The notes beneath the pieces are model-generated. The model made no database searches, was not told where the DNA came from, and was given only the letters and a program-made list of their open reading frames with translations. 64,000 nt of DNA from Curtobacterium sp. Leaf261 (GTDB lineage Bacteria > Actinomycetota > Actinomycetes > Actinomycetales > Microbacteriaceae): the NCBI RefSeq assembly GCF_001422205.1, contig NZ_LMMJ01000012.1:62001-126000 (forward strand), in the 5' to 3' direction. The position numbers were made by a program, and so were the translations under genes. Of the stretch, positions 43,598-52,607 are shown piece by piece. The first letter of the stretch is position 1; each line of letters opens with the position of its first letter.

Positions 43598-45028
43598 ATG
43601 TCTGCAGCAGTCACCAGCATCGCCGCGAGCCCCGGTCCCGACGTCGTCGAGCACCCTCGGCTCACCGTGATCGGCACCGGCTACCTCGGGGCGACCCACG
43701 CCGTGTCGATGGCGGTCCTCGGCTACGAGGTCCTCGGCGTCGACGTCGACCAGGCCAAGATCGACGCGCTCGTCGCGGGTCGGGTGCCGTTCCACGAGCC
43801 GGGCCTCCCGGAGCAGCTCGCGGCGGCCCTGGCGTCCGGCCGACTCCGTTTCACGACCTCGTTCGACGAGGCAGCGGCCTTCGGGGACGTGCACTTCGTC
43901 TGCGTCGGCACCCCGCAGCAGCGCGGCTCGAACGCGGCCGACATGACCTACGTCGACGCTGCCTTCACCGAACTCGCCCGGCGTCTCGACCGACGGGCCC
44001 TCATCGTCGGCAAGTCGACCGTGCCGATCGGGACTGCGGCGCGGCTCACCGAACTGGTGCAGTCCGTGGCCCCCGCCGGCACCGAGGTCGAGGTCGCCTG
44101 GAACCCCGAGTTCCTCCGCGAGGGGTACGCGGTGCAGGACACCATGCACCCCGACCGACTCGTCTTCGGTGTCACGACCCCCTGGGCCGAGCAGCAGCTC
44201 CGCGCGGCGTTCCGGCCGGTGCTCGACGAGGGCACGCCGCTCGTGGTGGCCGACCTGCCGACCGCCGAGCTCGTGAAGGTCGCCGCGAACTCGTTCCTCG
44301 CGACGAAGATCTCGTTCATCAACGCGATGGCCGAGGTGTGCGAGGCGACGGGCGCAGACGTCAGCGTGCTCGCGACGGCGCTCTCCCACGACACCAGGAT
44401 CGGCGGGCGGTTCCTGAAGCCGGGCCTCGGGTTCGGTGGCGGGTGCCTGCCCAAGGACATCCGCGCCTTCGCCGCACGGGCCGAGGAGCTCGGCGTCGGA
44501 CAGGCCGTCCGCTTCCTCGGCGAGGTGGACGGCATCAACCTCCGTCGGCGGCAGCGGACCGTCGACCTGGTCACCGAGCTCGCGGACGGGGACCTCGTCG
44601 GCAAGCGGATCGCGGCACTCGGAGCCGCGTTCAAGCCGAACTCGGACGACGTGCGGGACGCCCCGGCGCTCGACGTCGCGCGCATGCTCCACCGCGCGGG
44701 TGCCGTGGTGTCGGTGTTCGACCCCGAGGCGATGCCGAACGCGGCGAAGGTGTACCCGGAACTCCGCTACGCACCGTCCCTCACCGCGGCGGTGATGGAC
44801 GCCGACGTCGTCGTGCTGCTCACCGAGTGGCAGGAGTTCCGGGACGCGGATCCCGTCGACATCGGAACGCTCGTCCACGAGCGCCGGATCGTCGACGGGC
44901 GCCACGCCCTCGACGCGGACCGGTACCGCGCGGCCGGCTGGGAGTACCGCGCCCTCGGGCGACCGGTGCAGTCCCCGACGGTCGAGCTGACGGTCGACGA
45001 GCGCGACGCGTTCCGCCGGACCGCCTGA
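43598..45028 (+). CDS. ugd: UDP-glucose 6-dehydrogenase
   Basis: It makes UDP-glucuronate from UDP-glucose with 2 NAD. Product 476 aa from ATG 43598; the ribosome binding site is weak. NAD motif VIGTGYLGATHAVSMA, VGKSTVPIGTA, EVAWNPEFLREGYAVQD, KVAANSFLATKISFIN, catalytic Cys in GLGFGGGCLPKD, and AALGAAFKPNSDDVRDAPAL in the C-terminal domain. All are standard for bacterial Ugd. It ends the plus-strand arm and supplies the uronate precursor. Convergent with the glutaminase-like fragment 4 bp away. Confidence 0.95.
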   Translation: MSAAVTSIAASPGPDVVEHPRLTVIGTGYLGATHAVSMAVLGYEVLGVDVDQAKIDALVAGRVPFHEPGLPEQLAAALASGRLRFTTSFDEAAAFGDVHFVCVGTPQQRGSNAADMTYVDAAFTELARRLDRRALIVGKSTVPIGTAARLTELVQSVAPAGTEVEVAWNPEFLREGYAVQDTMHPDRLVFGVTTPWAEQQLRAAFRPVLDEGTPLVVADLPTAELVKVAANSFLATKISFINAMAEVCEATGADVSVLATALSHDTRIGGRFLKPGLGFGGGCLPKDIRAFAARAEELGVGQAVRFLGEVDGINLRRRQRTVDLVTELADGDLVGKRIAALGAAFKPNSDDVRDAPALDVARMLHRAGAVVSVFDPEAMPNAAKVYPELRYAPSLTAAVMDADVVVLLTEWQEFRDADPVDIGTLVHERRIVDGRHALDADRYRAAGWEYRALGRPVQSPTVELTVDERDAFRRTA

Positions 45029-45032
45029 CGGC

Positions 45033-45458
45033 TCAGGCGGTCAGCTCGCGCACGACCCCGCCCGACCACGCGGCCGGTTCGGCGAGCAGGAGCCGACCGG
45101 ACTCGGCGTCGAGCACGACGAAGGGCCGCGCACCGGCGAGCTGGACCATCGCGACGCGGACGGCCGCCACGAAGTCCTGGTCGACCGCGAGCGCCCGTTC
45201 GACGAGGTGCGCCACGAGCTCGGCGTCGTCCGTGGTGACGAACGCGTGGCCGAGGTCGACGAGCACGGCGCGGCGCTCGTCGGTGCCGGCGCTCGAGCCG
45301 TCTGCCACGACGGTGATCCGACCCGTGCAGTCCGTGTCGAGGCGGGGCTGCCGCATGGCGTTCATGTGGGCGGCGAGCGTGGTCCGCGCCGGTGACCCGT
45401 GAGCGTCCACGACGGCGGGGATGTTCGGAGTCCTGTCGGAAATCGCTGCAGAGGTCAT
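45033..45458 (-). CDS. degenerate GlmS glutaminase-domain remnant
   Basis: The 141-aa frame (start taken at ATG 45458; ATG 45596 is possible and would give 187 aa) aligns by eye with residues about 80-185 of the glmS product at 32707. Shared words are LVERAL-x-x-DQD, AVR-x-A-x-x-QL, VVLDAE-G-R and DTDCTGRI-VV against DCAGRIAVV. The nucleophile Cys and the RGYDSAG and HTRWATHG substrate motifs are missing, so it cannot be an active amidotransferase. It is either a decaying duplicate of the nearby glmS or a regulatory relic. It lies between ugd and the LuxR gene. Confidence 0.6.
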   Translation of the reverse strand: MTSAAISDRTPNIPAVVDAHGSPARTTLAAHMNAMRQPRLDTDCTGRITVVADGSSAGTDERRAVLVDLGHAFVTTDDAELVAHLVERALAVDQDFVAAVRVAMVQLAGARPFVVLDAESGRLLLAEPAAWSGGVVRELTA

Positions 45459-45604
45459 GGCTTCGGGTGCCGTTCGGGTCGAGGGCGCCGCCGCGTCGGG
45501 TGTCACGGCGGATGGTGCGGTGCCGGACGACCGTGGTACGGGGTGTGGTCGGCAGGGATTCGGCACGGACATGCGGGTCGGTGGGAGCGGGGACACCCAC
45601 AGTT

Positions 45605-45652
45605 CGGGGGTCAGGCGGATCGGGGGTCAGGCGGATCGGGGGTCAGGCCGAT
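45605..45652. repeat. three 16-bp tandem copies downstream of luxR stop
   Basis: CGGGGGTCAGGCGGAT occurs at 45605 and 45621, and CGGGGGTCAGGCCGAT at 45637, beginning 29 bp beyond the LuxR stop (in the gene's direction). Confidence 0.9.
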
Positions 45653-45680
45653 CGGTGCGGACGGATCGGCGGCGGGCGGA

Positions 45681-48461
45681 TCAGTTCAGGAGCGCCACCA
45701 GGTGCGACCGGGACCGCGCCCCGACCTTCCGGTAGATCTGCGTGAGCCGGAGCTCGACGGTCCGCTGCGACATGTACAACGACGACGCGATCTCGCGGTT
45801 GCGGTAGCCCTCAGTGACCTTCTGCGCCACCGCGCGCTCCTCCGGCGTCAGCATCGTGAGGATCACCGTCGAGCCGTTCGTGCCGCTCTCGACCGACGCC
45901 TCGGGGCGGCCTGCTGCGGACGCCCCGCCGCGGACCGCGGTGGGACGGGGCGGGCGTCGGTGCCCGGCTGCCTCGTACGCGGCGCTCGCTGCCGCGGCGA
46001 ACTTGTCCCGGTCCTCCCGTGCGCCGGCACGGTCCAGTTGGAACGCGAGCGCATCGAGCGTCCGAGCCCGCTCGTACTGGGAGTCGTGCGGGTCGAACAC
46101 GTCGAGCGCGGCCCGGTAGGTCAGCTGGACGTCCTCGGCCTCCGCGACGAGGGCGTGGCAGCGGCGGAGCACCAGTGCGCCCCAGCGCGACGGTCGACGC
46201 CGGTCGTCGGCGTCGAACCGCTCGGTGAGGTCCCGGGCGTCGTCGAGCCGACCGGCCCGGACGTACGCTTCGACGAGGTCGCCGAGGTGCCGGAGGATCG
46301 TCGGGTTGCGGATGTTCCGACCGATGGCGTCGGCAGCCTCGAGCGCGCTGATCGACTCGTCGATCCGCCCCTCGTGGAGCAGGACGCGTCCGCGGAGGGC
46401 GTGCAGCTTCGCGGTGGAGCCCCACAGTCGACCGGTCGAACGGTGCGCCAGGCAGATGTCGATGACCGCGAGCGCGTCGTCTGAGCGACCCTCGGCGTGG
46501 TGCCGCCAGGCGATCGCGATGGCGCGGGACGGCTCACGGAGTCGTTCGACGACCGCGGAACCGGCCTCCCAGACGTCGATCGCGCGGAGTGCCTGCCGAT
46601 GGTTGCCCGACCGCACCTCGTTCTCCGCGCTGAGGTACCGCCCGGCCTCGATCCAGACCGGAGCCGACTTCGCGCTCCGCGCCAGGACCAGGGCGAACAC
46701 GCGCCTGGCACTCCGGTAGCGCTCGTTGAGGCTGAGCGCGTGTCCGAGCAGGAGCAGCGATGCGTCGCTCTGCTCGAGCAGTCCCTCGGTCGCCAGCCCG
46801 CCGTGGAGTTCCGCGTCCGGCGGCAGCGAGCCGTCGACCGCCTGCACGAGTTCGACCCCGGCCCGGTGGATCTCGCGCGTGTGCGGTCCGGCGTCGGCGA
46901 GCATCGGTTCCGCACGGAGCAGGAGCTCCGTTGCGCTGTCGGTCTCCCACGCCTCGGCCCGGAAGCACGCGACCATCGCGAGGAGTCCCGCGAGGGCGTC
47001 GGTGTCTGCGGCGTCCTGACCGTCCGCCGGGACGAGCAACTCGTCCGCGTGCACCGGGTCGCCGCTCAGGTAGTCCACCGAGGAGCGCAGCCGCAGTCGT
47101 CTGCTGTCGTCGCGGAGCGTCGGGAACTCGTGGAGCGCGGCGAGGTACCGGGCGGCGAGGGAGATGAACCGACGGGCGAGCATGACCTCGGCCAGGTCGA
47201 GGAGCGCGTGCTGTTCGGCGGTCGCGGTCCTGGCGTCTGCGGGGGCGAGCTGGAGGGCGCGCTCGGCGAAGGCGACCGCGGCAGCAGGCAGGCCCTCGCG
47301 GGCGTAGGACTGTGCCGCCTCGAGGAGCGGCACGGTGTCGATCGGGCCGGCGCCAAAGCTCCGGTGCCAGAGGATCGTCCGCGGGTCCTCGCCGGAGGCG
47401 AGGTCCTCGCCGGAGGCGGGGTCCTCGCCGACGGTGCCGACCGTGCCCGCGATGCCGACGGTGCCGACCTCGGCGACGGCGAGGGCGGCCTCGGTGGCGC
47501 GGTGCGCGAGCGCCTCGTGCGCCGCCCGCCGCGTCCGTGCGGGCATCCGCCAGTACAGCAGCGACCGGACGAGGGGATGCCCGACCTCGACGTGCTGCCC
47601 GCGGACGCGGACCAGGTGCGCGTCGGCGAGGTCGTCGACGGCGTCGCGGTCGATCGAGGGCGACGCCGTGCTCGTGACCGGGGCGAGCGCGATGCCGGCG
47701 AGCACCTCCACCTGTGCGGGCTCGGCGCACGAGAGCACGAGCCCCGCGACCGCCACCGTCGTCGGGGTGGGGCGGAGCGGGGTGTCGAGCGGCTCACAGC
47801 CGAGGAGCTGGTTGCGGGTGAGGGCACGCAGCTGCTCGTGCAGGGCCTTCGGGTTGCCCCCGGTCCCCTCGGCGACGACCGCGAGCACGCCGTCGTTCGC
47901 CTCGCTCGGCGCGGACACCCTGGCGAGCGCCAGGGCCTCGTCCGGCGGGAGTGGTCCGAGCTGCATCGTCGGGAGCGCGACGAGCGGCCCGTCGGTGCAG
48001 GCGGTGCGGACGCTCGCGACGAGTCGGATCGAGGTCCCGGCGAGCCGTCCGGCGAGGAACGCGATGCAGCGCTGGCTGTCGTCGTCCATCCGGTCCAGGT
48101 CGTCGATGACGAGCAGGGTCGGGGGGAGCGCGAGGTCGCGGACCGCGACGAGGAGTGCCTGCGCCACGGCCATCGGATCGGCGCCGGTCGTGGCCTGGTG
48201 CAGGATCCGCTCGAGGGCGGCGTCGGCACGCGGGTCGTCGAACGCGGCGAACACCGTCGAGACGCCGGCCATGGGCCACCGCGCCTCGCCGCCGTTCACC
48301 CCGACCCGGACGACCGGCAGGGAGACACGGCCGATGGCCGCGTCGAGGAGGGAGGTGCGCCCGAGACCGGGTTCCCCCACGACGATGAGTGCGGACTCCC
48401 TGGGGAGCACCGCGAGCGCGACGAGAGCAGCTGTCTCAGCGCGTCGACCGACCAGTTCCAC
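45681..48461 (-). CDS. LAL-type LuxR family transcriptional regulator
   Basis: The 926-aa product starts at GTG 48461. An N-terminal AAA/STAND ATPase has Walker A VVGEPGLGRTSLL and Walker B TLLVIDDLDRMD. A long helical TPR-like region follows. The C-terminal LuxR HTH reads LTPEERAVAQKVTEGYRNREIASSLYMSQRTVELRLTQIYRKVGARSRSHL. These large ATP-dependent activators sense a small ligand in the helical region, as MalT does. About residue 355 a tandem EDPASG/EDLASG insertion marks a repeat expansion. Position beside the exopolysaccharide locus makes it the candidate regulator (inference). Confidence 0.93.
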   Translation of the reverse strand: MELVGRRAETAALVALAVLPRESALIVVGEPGLGRTSLLDAAIGRVSLPVVRVGVNGGEARWPMAGVSTVFAAFDDPRADAALERILHQATTGADPMAVAQALLVAVRDLALPPTLLVIDDLDRMDDDSQRCIAFLAGRLAGTSIRLVASVRTACTDGPLVALPTMQLGPLPPDEALALARVSAPSEANDGVLAVVAEGTGGNPKALHEQLRALTRNQLLGCEPLDTPLRPTPTTVAVAGLVLSCAEPAQVEVLAGIALAPVTSTASPSIDRDAVDDLADAHLVRVRGQHVEVGHPLVRSLLYWRMPARTRRAAHEALAHRATEAALAVAEVGTVGIAGTVGTVGEDPASGEDLASGEDPRTILWHRSFGAGPIDTVPLLEAAQSYAREGLPAAAVAFAERALQLAPADARTATAEQHALLDLAEVMLARRFISLAARYLAALHEFPTLRDDSRRLRLRSSVDYLSGDPVHADELLVPADGQDAADTDALAGLLAMVACFRAEAWETDSATELLLRAEPMLADAGPHTREIHRAGVELVQAVDGSLPPDAELHGGLATEGLLEQSDASLLLLGHALSLNERYRSARRVFALVLARSAKSAPVWIEAGRYLSAENEVRSGNHRQALRAIDVWEAGSAVVERLREPSRAIAIAWRHHAEGRSDDALAVIDICLAHRSTGRLWGSTAKLHALRGRVLLHEGRIDESISALEAADAIGRNIRNPTILRHLGDLVEAYVRAGRLDDARDLTERFDADDRRRPSRWGALVLRRCHALVAEAEDVQLTYRAALDVFDPHDSQYERARTLDALAFQLDRAGAREDRDKFAAAASAAYEAAGHRRPPRPTAVRGGASAAGRPEASVESGTNGSTVILTMLTPEERAVAQKVTEGYRNREIASSLYMSQRTVELRLTQIYRKVGARSRSHLVALLN
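47385..47438. repeat. in-frame 18-bp repeat in the LuxR gene
   Basis: GTCCTCGCCGGAGGCGAG occurs at 47385, nearly again at 47403 and partly at 47421. It encodes the hexapeptide SGEDPA/SGEDLA in a disordered loop, next to GTVG repeats. Confidence 0.8.
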
Positions 48462-48899
48462 GGGGTCTCACCGGTCTTCGCGGTGACGGCGCGTGGATCG
48501 CCGGCGGCTCGGCCAGCGTGGTTCGGACGGAGCTCCGGGTCGCTCACGGTCCTGACGGTACGACGAGTCCATCGTCTTGATCACCCCTCGGGTTAGGGTC
48601 GTTCGACGAGATACGGCCGCTGGTTCGGCGATGACACTCCGCAGACGGTGGGTGGCCGTCTGCGACGTCGCCGAGTCCGACGTCCATTCGTCACGATAAC
48701 TCAGGTTCGGGGCGCCCGCCCGGTGATCGTGGACCGATCTCGGCCCGCAGCCCCCCAGTTCGGGGGGTCAGTACCGGACGGGAGGCGCGGTGCGGGCCCG
48801 CCCCGTCGCTCCAGACCATCGCACATCGGACGGGAGGCGCGGTGCGGGCCCGCCCCGTCCCTCCAGACCGCGGTCGGTACCGTCCGGTGGGATCCGCCG
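48462..48899. other. 438-bp spacer between luxR and rsgA
   Basis: No gene is credible. It holds the luxR upstream region, a CCCCCC/GGGGGG hairpin at about 48751-48767 and two copies of a 44-bp palindromic element 52 bp apart. Both would block or end transcription towards rsgA's 3' side. Confidence 0.65.
48774..48869. repeat. two tandem copies of the palindromic GGAGGC element
   Basis: Copy one starts CCGGACGGGAGGCGCGG and copy two TCGGACGGGAGGCGCGG 52 bp later. Both continue TGCGGGCCCGCCCCGTC and end CTCCAGACC, so each is an imperfect dyad centred on GGGCCC. Confidence 0.9.
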
Positions 48900-49961
48900 T
48901 CAGGCGGCGCCGGGGTCGTGCTCGCCCATGCCCGTCAGCAGCGCGCGGAAGGAGTCGAGGCGTTCGACGCCCGTCGCGCCGAGCTCGCCGTCGTGCACCC
49001 GGTCGACGATCTCCCAGTCGTGCGCCTGGTCGAGCGGGATGCCGTCGCGGGGTGGCGCGACGGGCACGGCATGCGATGCGAACGCCCGGAAGACGTTCGC
49101 GGGCTCCACGTGGCCGAGGCCGAAGGACCGGACGCCGGGGGTGTCGATGATCCACCCGCCACCGGTCACCCGGATCGCGATCGACGACGACGACGTGTGG
49201 CGGCCGCGACCGGTCACGGTGTTGACGACACCGACGGCCCGCGTCGAGCCGGTGAGCGCGTTGACGAGCGTCGACTTGCCGACCCCGGAGTGGCCGACCG
49301 TGACGGTGACCTTGTCGCGCAGGACCTCGTCGAAGAGCGCCACCGGGACGTCGGTCACGGCGCTCGTCACGATCCGCAGGTCGAGGCAGGCGAAGTGGTC
49401 GAGGAACGGCTGCGGATCGGCGAGGTCGGTCTTGGTGATGCAGAGGATCGGGTCGAGACCGGCGTCGAACGCGGCCACGAGGTACCGGTCGATCAGCCGC
49501 GTCCTCGGCTCGGGGTCCGCTGCGGCGACGACGACGAGCATCTGGTCGGCGTTCGCGACGATGACGCGCTCGACCTCGTCGGAGTCGTCGGCACTCCGGC
49601 GGAGGAGCGTCGTCCGTTCGGCGACCCGGACGATGCGGGCGAGTGAGCCCTCGTCGCCGGAGATGTCCCCGACGAGCGACACGTGGTCACCCGTGACGAC
49701 GGCCTTCTTGCCGAGCTCGCGGGCCTTCGTCGCCGTGATGACACGGCCCCCGTGGTGCTCGTCGACGTCCACGAGGACGCCGTACCGCCCTCGGTCGACG
49801 TTCGTCACCCAGCCGGCGGCGGCCGCGTCGTAGGTCGGCCGGACCTTGGTGCGCGGACGGTTGCCCTTGGGGTTCGGGCGGACCCGGACCGAGGACTCGT
49901 CGTACTGTCCCCACGGCTGGTCGAGGTCGTCGTCGTCCTCGTCGGGTGGGAGCCAGCTCAC
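48900..49961 (-). CDS. rsgA: ribosome small-subunit GTPase RsgA
   Basis: RsgA is a circularly permuted GTPase that matures the 30S subunit. Product 353 aa from GTG 49961, overlapping the aroA stop (GTGA). An acidic N-terminal tail (DEDDDDL) precedes an OB-fold (about 50-115). G motifs occur in permuted order: ITKTDLAD (G4), GHSGVGKST (G1), DTPGVRSFG (G3). The C-terminal zinc knuckle (C-x-H-x-C) is not seen; the matching segment ([18 protein letters not shown]) has lost the cysteines, as in actinobacterial orthologues near aroA. The aroA-rsgA-sigH neighbourhood is conserved in mycobacteria. Confidence 0.93.
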   Translation of the reverse strand: MSWLPPDEDDDDLDQPWGQYDESSVRVRPNPKGNRPRTKVRPTYDAAAAGWVTNVDRGRYGVLVDVDEHHGGRVITATKARELGKKAVVTGDHVSLVGDISGDEGSLARIVRVAERTTLLRRSADDSDEVERVIVANADQMLVVVAAADPEPRTRLIDRYLVAAFDAGLDPILCITKTDLADPQPFLDHFACLDLRIVTSAVTDVPVALFDEVLRDKVTVTVGHSGVGKSTLVNALTGSTRAVGVVNTVTGRGRHTSSSSIAIRVTGGGWIIDTPGVRSFGLGHVEPANVFRAFASHAVPVAPPRDGIPLDQAHDWEIVDRVHDGELGATGVERLDSFRALLTGMGEHDPGAA

Positions 49962-51343
49962 GAGTGGTCTCCGGTCTGCACGAGCGCTGCCCAGAGCTCG
50001 GGGAACTGGGGGAGCGTCTTGGCCGTCGTCCCGATGTCGTCGACGTCGACCCCGTCCACCACGAGCCCGAGGATCGCACCGGCGGTGGCCATCCGGTGGT
50101 CCTCGTACGCCGCCCACGGTGCCCCGCGCAGCGGCCTCGGGTCGATGCGGAGCCCGTCCTCGAGCTCGGTCACCGCGGTCGAGCCGTCCGCCACGAGTCC
50201 GTTCACGTCCGCGGCGAGGGCCGCCAGGCGATCGGTCTCGTGACCGCGCAGGTGTCCGATGCCGGTGATCGTCGACGGTCCGTCCGCCAGGGTGGCGAGT
50301 GCGACGAGCGCCGGGGCGAGCTCACCACCCCGCGACAGGTCGAGGTCGAGCCCAGGGAGCGTCGCACCGCCACGGACACCGACACCGCCGTCGACCACGA
50401 GGTCGTCGCCGTCGCGGGCCACGGTCGCACCCCAGAGCGGCAGGAGGGACTCCAGGTCTGCGCCGACCTGCGTGGTCTCGGCCGGCCAGGTGCGGATGCG
50501 GACGGTGCCGCCGGCGACGAGTGCCGCCGCGGCGAACGGGGCGGCGTTCGAGAGGTCCGGTTCGATCACCACGTCGCGGGCCGCGATCGGGCCGGGGTGG
50601 ACGTGCCAGACACCCGGCTCCGGCTGGTCCACCACGACACCACGAGCGCGGAGCGCGTCCACCGTCATGTCGATGTGCGGCGTGCTCGGGAGTCGCTCGC
50701 CCGCGTGGCGGAGGACCAGACCCTCGTCGAAGCGCGGTGCCGACAGCAGGAGCCCGGAGACGAACTGGCTCGACTGGCTCGCGTCGATCGTGATCGCGCC
50801 CCCGCGGACGGCGCCGGCCCCGGTGAACGTGAAGGGCATCGACCCGTCGCCGTCGTCGATGACGTCGACTCCGAGCGCGACGAGCGAGGCGATGGTCGTC
50901 CGCATCGGACGCCGCCTGGCTGACTCGTCGCCGTCGATCGTGACGCGTCCGGTCGCCAGCGCCGCGAGGGGCGGGATGAAGCGCATGACGGTCCCGGCGA
51001 GGCCGCAGTCGATCCGCAGCCCGTGCCCGCCCTCGGTCGGCGCACCGCCGGTGAGGACGGCCGGCGTCACGCGGAGGTCGGGACCGTACGGGCCGGAGTC
51101 CCCGGTGGACTCGATGCCGACGCCGAGGGACCGGAGCGCCTCGACCATGAGGCCGGTGTCGCGAGAGTGCAGCGGCAGCCGGATCGTCGAGGGGCCGTTC
51201 GCGAGCGCCGCGAGCACGAGCTCGCGGTTCATCAGGGACTTCGAACCCGGCAGCGCGACGTCGGCGGACAGCGCTCCCGCGGCGACGGGGGCGCGCCACG
51301 ACGGCAGGGGCGTGGTGCTCCGGGAATTCTTCGGTGTCTGCAT
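49958..51343 (-). CDS. aroA: 3-phosphoshikimate 1-carboxyvinyltransferase (EPSP synthase)
   Basis: It transfers enolpyruvate from PEP to shikimate-3-P in aromatic amino acid synthesis. Product 461 aa. [18 protein letters not shown] (substrate loop), [38 protein letters not shown] and [14 protein letters not shown] are all intact and typical. Start ATG 51343 lies 9 nt after a TACTCT box, so the mRNA is probably leaderless. The aroA start and the SigH-type promoter of the divergent sigma gene occupy the same bases, so oxidative stress might reduce aroA initiation. Confidence 0.96.
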   Translation of the reverse strand: MQTPKNSRSTTPLPSWRAPVAAGALSADVALPGSKSLMNRELVLAALANGPSTIRLPLHSRDTGLMVEALRSLGVGIESTGDSGPYGPDLRVTPAVLTGGAPTEGGHGLRIDCGLAGTVMRFIPPLAALATGRVTIDGDESARRRPMRTTIASLVALGVDVIDDGDGSMPFTFTGAGAVRGGAITIDASQSSQFVSGLLLSAPRFDEGLVLRHAGERLPSTPHIDMTVDALRARGVVVDQPEPGVWHVHPGPIAARDVVIEPDLSNAAPFAAAALVAGGTVRIRTWPAETTQVGADLESLLPLWGATVARDGDDLVVDGGVGVRGGATLPGLDLDLSRGGELAPALVALATLADGPSTITGIGHLRGHETDRLAALAADVNGLVADGSTAVTELEDGLRIDPRPLRGAPWAAYEDHRMATAGAILGLVVDGVDVDDIGTTAKTLPQFPELWAALVQTGDHS

Positions 51344-51348
51344 CGGTT
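51322..51348 (+). promoter_or_regulatory. SigH/SigR-type autoregulatory promoter (GGGAAT-N18-GTT)
   Basis: GGGAAT at 51322 and GTT at 51346 are separated by 18 bp, the -35/-10 signature recognised by SigR of Streptomyces and SigH of Mycobacterium. It points towards the sigma gene and overlaps the aroA start codon. Transcription should begin near 51355. Confidence 0.75.
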
Positions 51349-51352
51349 CACA

Positions 51353-51358
51353 AGAGTA
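51353..51358 (-). promoter_or_regulatory. -10 box (TACTCT), leaderless aroA promoter
   Basis: TACTCT ends 9 nt before ATG 51343. Confidence 0.55.
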
Positions 51359-51496
51359 CCCAGCAGGGCAGTCAGACAGGGAGGACCATGCCGATCGCAC
51401 TCGCACCGGAGCGCACCGACGCCCGCCGCCGACGCACGCGCCGGACGGACGTCGCCGTGCTCCCGACGGTCCCGACGACGCTCGGGTCCGCCGGCC

Positions 51497-51502
51497 TAGA
51501 AT
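51497..51502 (+). promoter_or_regulatory. -10 box (TAGAAT), proximal leaderless sigma promoter
   Basis: TAGAAT ends 8 nt before ATG 51511. It would give constitutive short-isoform sigma factor. Confidence 0.6.
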
Positions 51503-51510
51503 GGCCGGCG

Positions 51511-52353
51511 ATGACACGAGACGACGCGACGGACGCAGACGCGGAACCCACCGACCCGGGCCGCGCCGATCCGGGGTTGCCGGTCGTCGGGTCCGACTCG
51601 GACCCGACCGATTCGGACCCGACCGATTCGGACCCGACCGACTCTGGGCTCCCGGTCGCGGGGGAGAACGCGGCCGAGGTGGCTGACGAGACCACCGTCG
51701 ACGCCGCTGAGCTGCGTCGGCTGTTCGAGGCGCAGGCGCTGCCCTTCATGGACCAGCTCTACGGTGCCGCGATGCGGATGACCCGGAACCCGGCCGACGC
51801 GTCCGACCTCGTGCAGGAGACCTTCGTCAAGGCGTTCGCGGCGTTCCGACAGTTCCGACAGGGCACGAACCTCAAGGCCTGGCTCTACCGGATCCTGACG
51901 AACACGTTCATCAACACGTACCGCAAGAACCAGCGGAACCCGTACCAGGGCACGATCGACGAGCTCGAGGACTGGCAGCTGGGCGGGGCAGAGAGCGTCA
52001 CGCAGAGTGTGTCGTCGCGGTCCGCCGAGGCCGACGCGATCGACCACCTGCCCTCGTCCGCGGTCAAGGACGCGCTGCAGGCGATCCCGGAGGACTTCCG
52101 GATGGCCGTCTACTTCGCCGACGTCGAGGGCTTCTCCTACCAGGAGATCGCCGACATCATGAAGACCCCGGTGGGCACGGTCATGAGCCGACTCCACCGC
52201 GGCCGAAGGCTCCTCAGGGGCCTGCTGGCCGACCACGCACGCGAGACAGGTGTGGTTCCGGATGCAGCGTCGACGGAGACGATGCGTCCGAGCAGCCGCA
52301 CACGGAAGGTGCCCGCCACGACGGGCCGGATGACCGGGAGGAGTGGACGATGA
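51511..52353 (+). CDS. sigH: SigH/SigR-family redox-stress sigma factor
   Basis: ECF-type sigma factor for thiol-oxidative stress. From ATG 51511 it has 280 aa. An acidic N-tail contains a 15-bp in-frame repeat (SDPTD x3, 51593-51640). Region 2 reads [33 protein letters not shown] and [22 protein letters not shown], and region 4 reads [42 protein letters not shown] second in-frame start, ATG 51388 with GGGAGG upstream, lies downstream of the SigH-type promoter and would add 41 residues, like the unstable long SigR isoform of Streptomyces. It overlaps the anti-sigma gene by ATGA. Confidence 0.94.
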   Translation: MTRDDATDADAEPTDPGRADPGLPVVGSDSDPTDSDPTDSDPTDSGLPVAGENAAEVADETTVDAAELRRLFEAQALPFMDQLYGAAMRMTRNPADASDLVQETFVKAFAAFRQFRQGTNLKAWLYRILTNTFINTYRKNQRNPYQGTIDELEDWQLGGAESVTQSVSSRSAEADAIDHLPSSAVKDALQAIPEDFRMAVYFADVEGFSYQEIADIMKTPVGTVMSRLHRGRRLLRGLLADHARETGVVPDAASTETMRPSSRTRKVPATTGRMTGRSGR

Positions 52354-52592
52354 GCGGCTGTGACTGCTCGAAGGCAAAGGCGGAACTCGAGGAGTTCCTG
52401 CACGACGAGCTCTGCCGCGAGGACGCGGCCGACATCCGGGCGCACATGGCGGACTGCGTCGACTGCAGCACGGAGCACCGGGTCGGCATCGTGCTGACCG
52501 AGGCCGTGCAGCGCGCGTGCAAGGAGACCGCTCCCGAGGTCCTGCGTACCCAGGTCCTCGACCGACTCCGCGAGGTCCAAGCGTCCCACTGA
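52350..52592 (+). CDS. rsrA: RsrA-type zinc-binding anti-sigma factor
   Basis: The 80-aa mycothiol-system anti-sigma factor has the zinc motif H32-x3-C36-x2-C39 and upstream Cys22, plus Cys4/Cys6. Oxidation of the cysteines releases zinc and frees the sigma factor. Overlap with the sigma gene by ATGA keeps the two at fixed stoichiometry. The C-terminal helix ([27 protein letters not shown]) is the usual sigma-binding helix. Confidence 0.95.
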   Translation: MSGCDCSKAKAELEEFLHDELCREDAADIRAHMADCVDCSTEHRVGIVLTEAVQRACKETAPEVLRTQVLDRLREVQASH

Positions 52593-52607
52593 CCCTCGCG
52601 CGGCCGA

